From positions 1 through 5,968 of the forward strand of contig JAQGKB010000253.1 of assembly GCA_028290345.1 (NCBI GenBank): DNA of 5,968 nucleotides, written 5' to 3'. The stretch comes from Hyphomicrobiales bacterium (GTDB taxonomy: Bacteria; Pseudomonadota; Alphaproteobacteria; Rhizobiales; Devosiaceae). Below are positions 5,837 to 5,968 of the stretch, piece by piece (within the stretch, counting starts at the first letter, position 1; each line of letters begins with the position of its first letter). Under the pieces are notes generated by a model that saw only the letters and a program-made list of their open reading frames with translations, made no database searches and was not told the DNA's origin. Position numbers and translations under genes: made by a program.

Positions 5837-5968
5837 GCGTTCCGGCGCAACGATTGCTCAAACGGCCAGCCGCGGAGCGACCGGACGCCTGACTTGCAAT
5901 CAATCGCTGCCGATTGCCTGCACGCTAAACATCGAATCACACGAAGGGAACGGGCAATATCAGGCCTT
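5837..5968 (-). promoter_or_regulatory. Upstream region of the ArfA-like operon; weak promoter candidate
   Basis: I see no gene in this stretch. On the minus strand the best promoter-like pair is TTGCCC (5957-5952) and GATGTT (5933-5928) with an 18-base spacer, a poor match to sigma-70 consensus. The hexamer CGATTG occurs three times: plus orientation at 5851-5856 and 5911-5916, minus orientation at 5901-5906. The last two form a dyad around CTGC and could be an operator. The region is likely to hold the operon's promoter, since no other gap of useful size precedes the three genes. Confidence 0.3.

Noticed and set aside
5793..5903. In-frame 37-residue N-terminal extension of the ArfA-like protein from an ATG at 5903
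   Set aside because: It is polar and Arg/Cys-containing, would put the membrane anchor inside the protein, and lacks the good ribosome site that stands before 5792.

Overview
The window is a GC-rich stretch from a probable alphaproteobacterium, most likely of the Hyphomicrobiales (Rhizobium/Devosia-type). I base this on codon composition, on the helix-hairpin-helix tail otherwise known from alphaproteobacterial NuoE, and on the style of the alpha/beta-hydrolase. No RNA genes, mobile elements or CRISPR arrays are visible. No database search was possible, so all family assignments rest on motifs I recognise.

Plus strand (1-2107): the window opens inside a soluble lytic murein transglycosylase of the Slt70 type, with its 5' end missing and its catalytic domain intact. 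After 58 bases follows a 316-residue alpha/beta-hydrolase-fold protein. It keeps the fold's signature segments, but the nucleophile position holds Gly and the catalytic His position holds Ser, so it looks like a pseudo-hydrolase.

Minus strand (5792-2114, convergent, only 6 bases between the two stop codons): a compact three-gene operon. Gene 1 encodes a 956-residue protein with one N-terminal membrane anchor, six tandem BON-like modules of about 110-150 residues, and a C-terminal OmpA-type peptidoglycan-binding domain with two cysteines. Gene 2 is a 46-codon single-span membrane protein, easily missed. Gene 3 overlaps gene 2 by 8 bases and encodes a 220-residue protein with an N-terminal membrane span, a long Pro/Ala/Glu-rich linker and a C-terminal helix-hairpin-helix module.

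The three-gene layout (BON + OmpA-like protein, then a tiny membrane protein, then a second single-span membrane protein) mirrors the arfA-arfB-arfC (Rv0899-Rv0900-Rv0901) operon of Mycobacterium tuberculosis, with an expanded BON array and a third protein with a different tail. This is the most interesting system here: probably an inner-membrane complex that reaches across the periplasm and holds the peptidoglycan. Its location beside a peptidoglycan-cleaving enzyme fits an envelope theme, but the functional link is inference.
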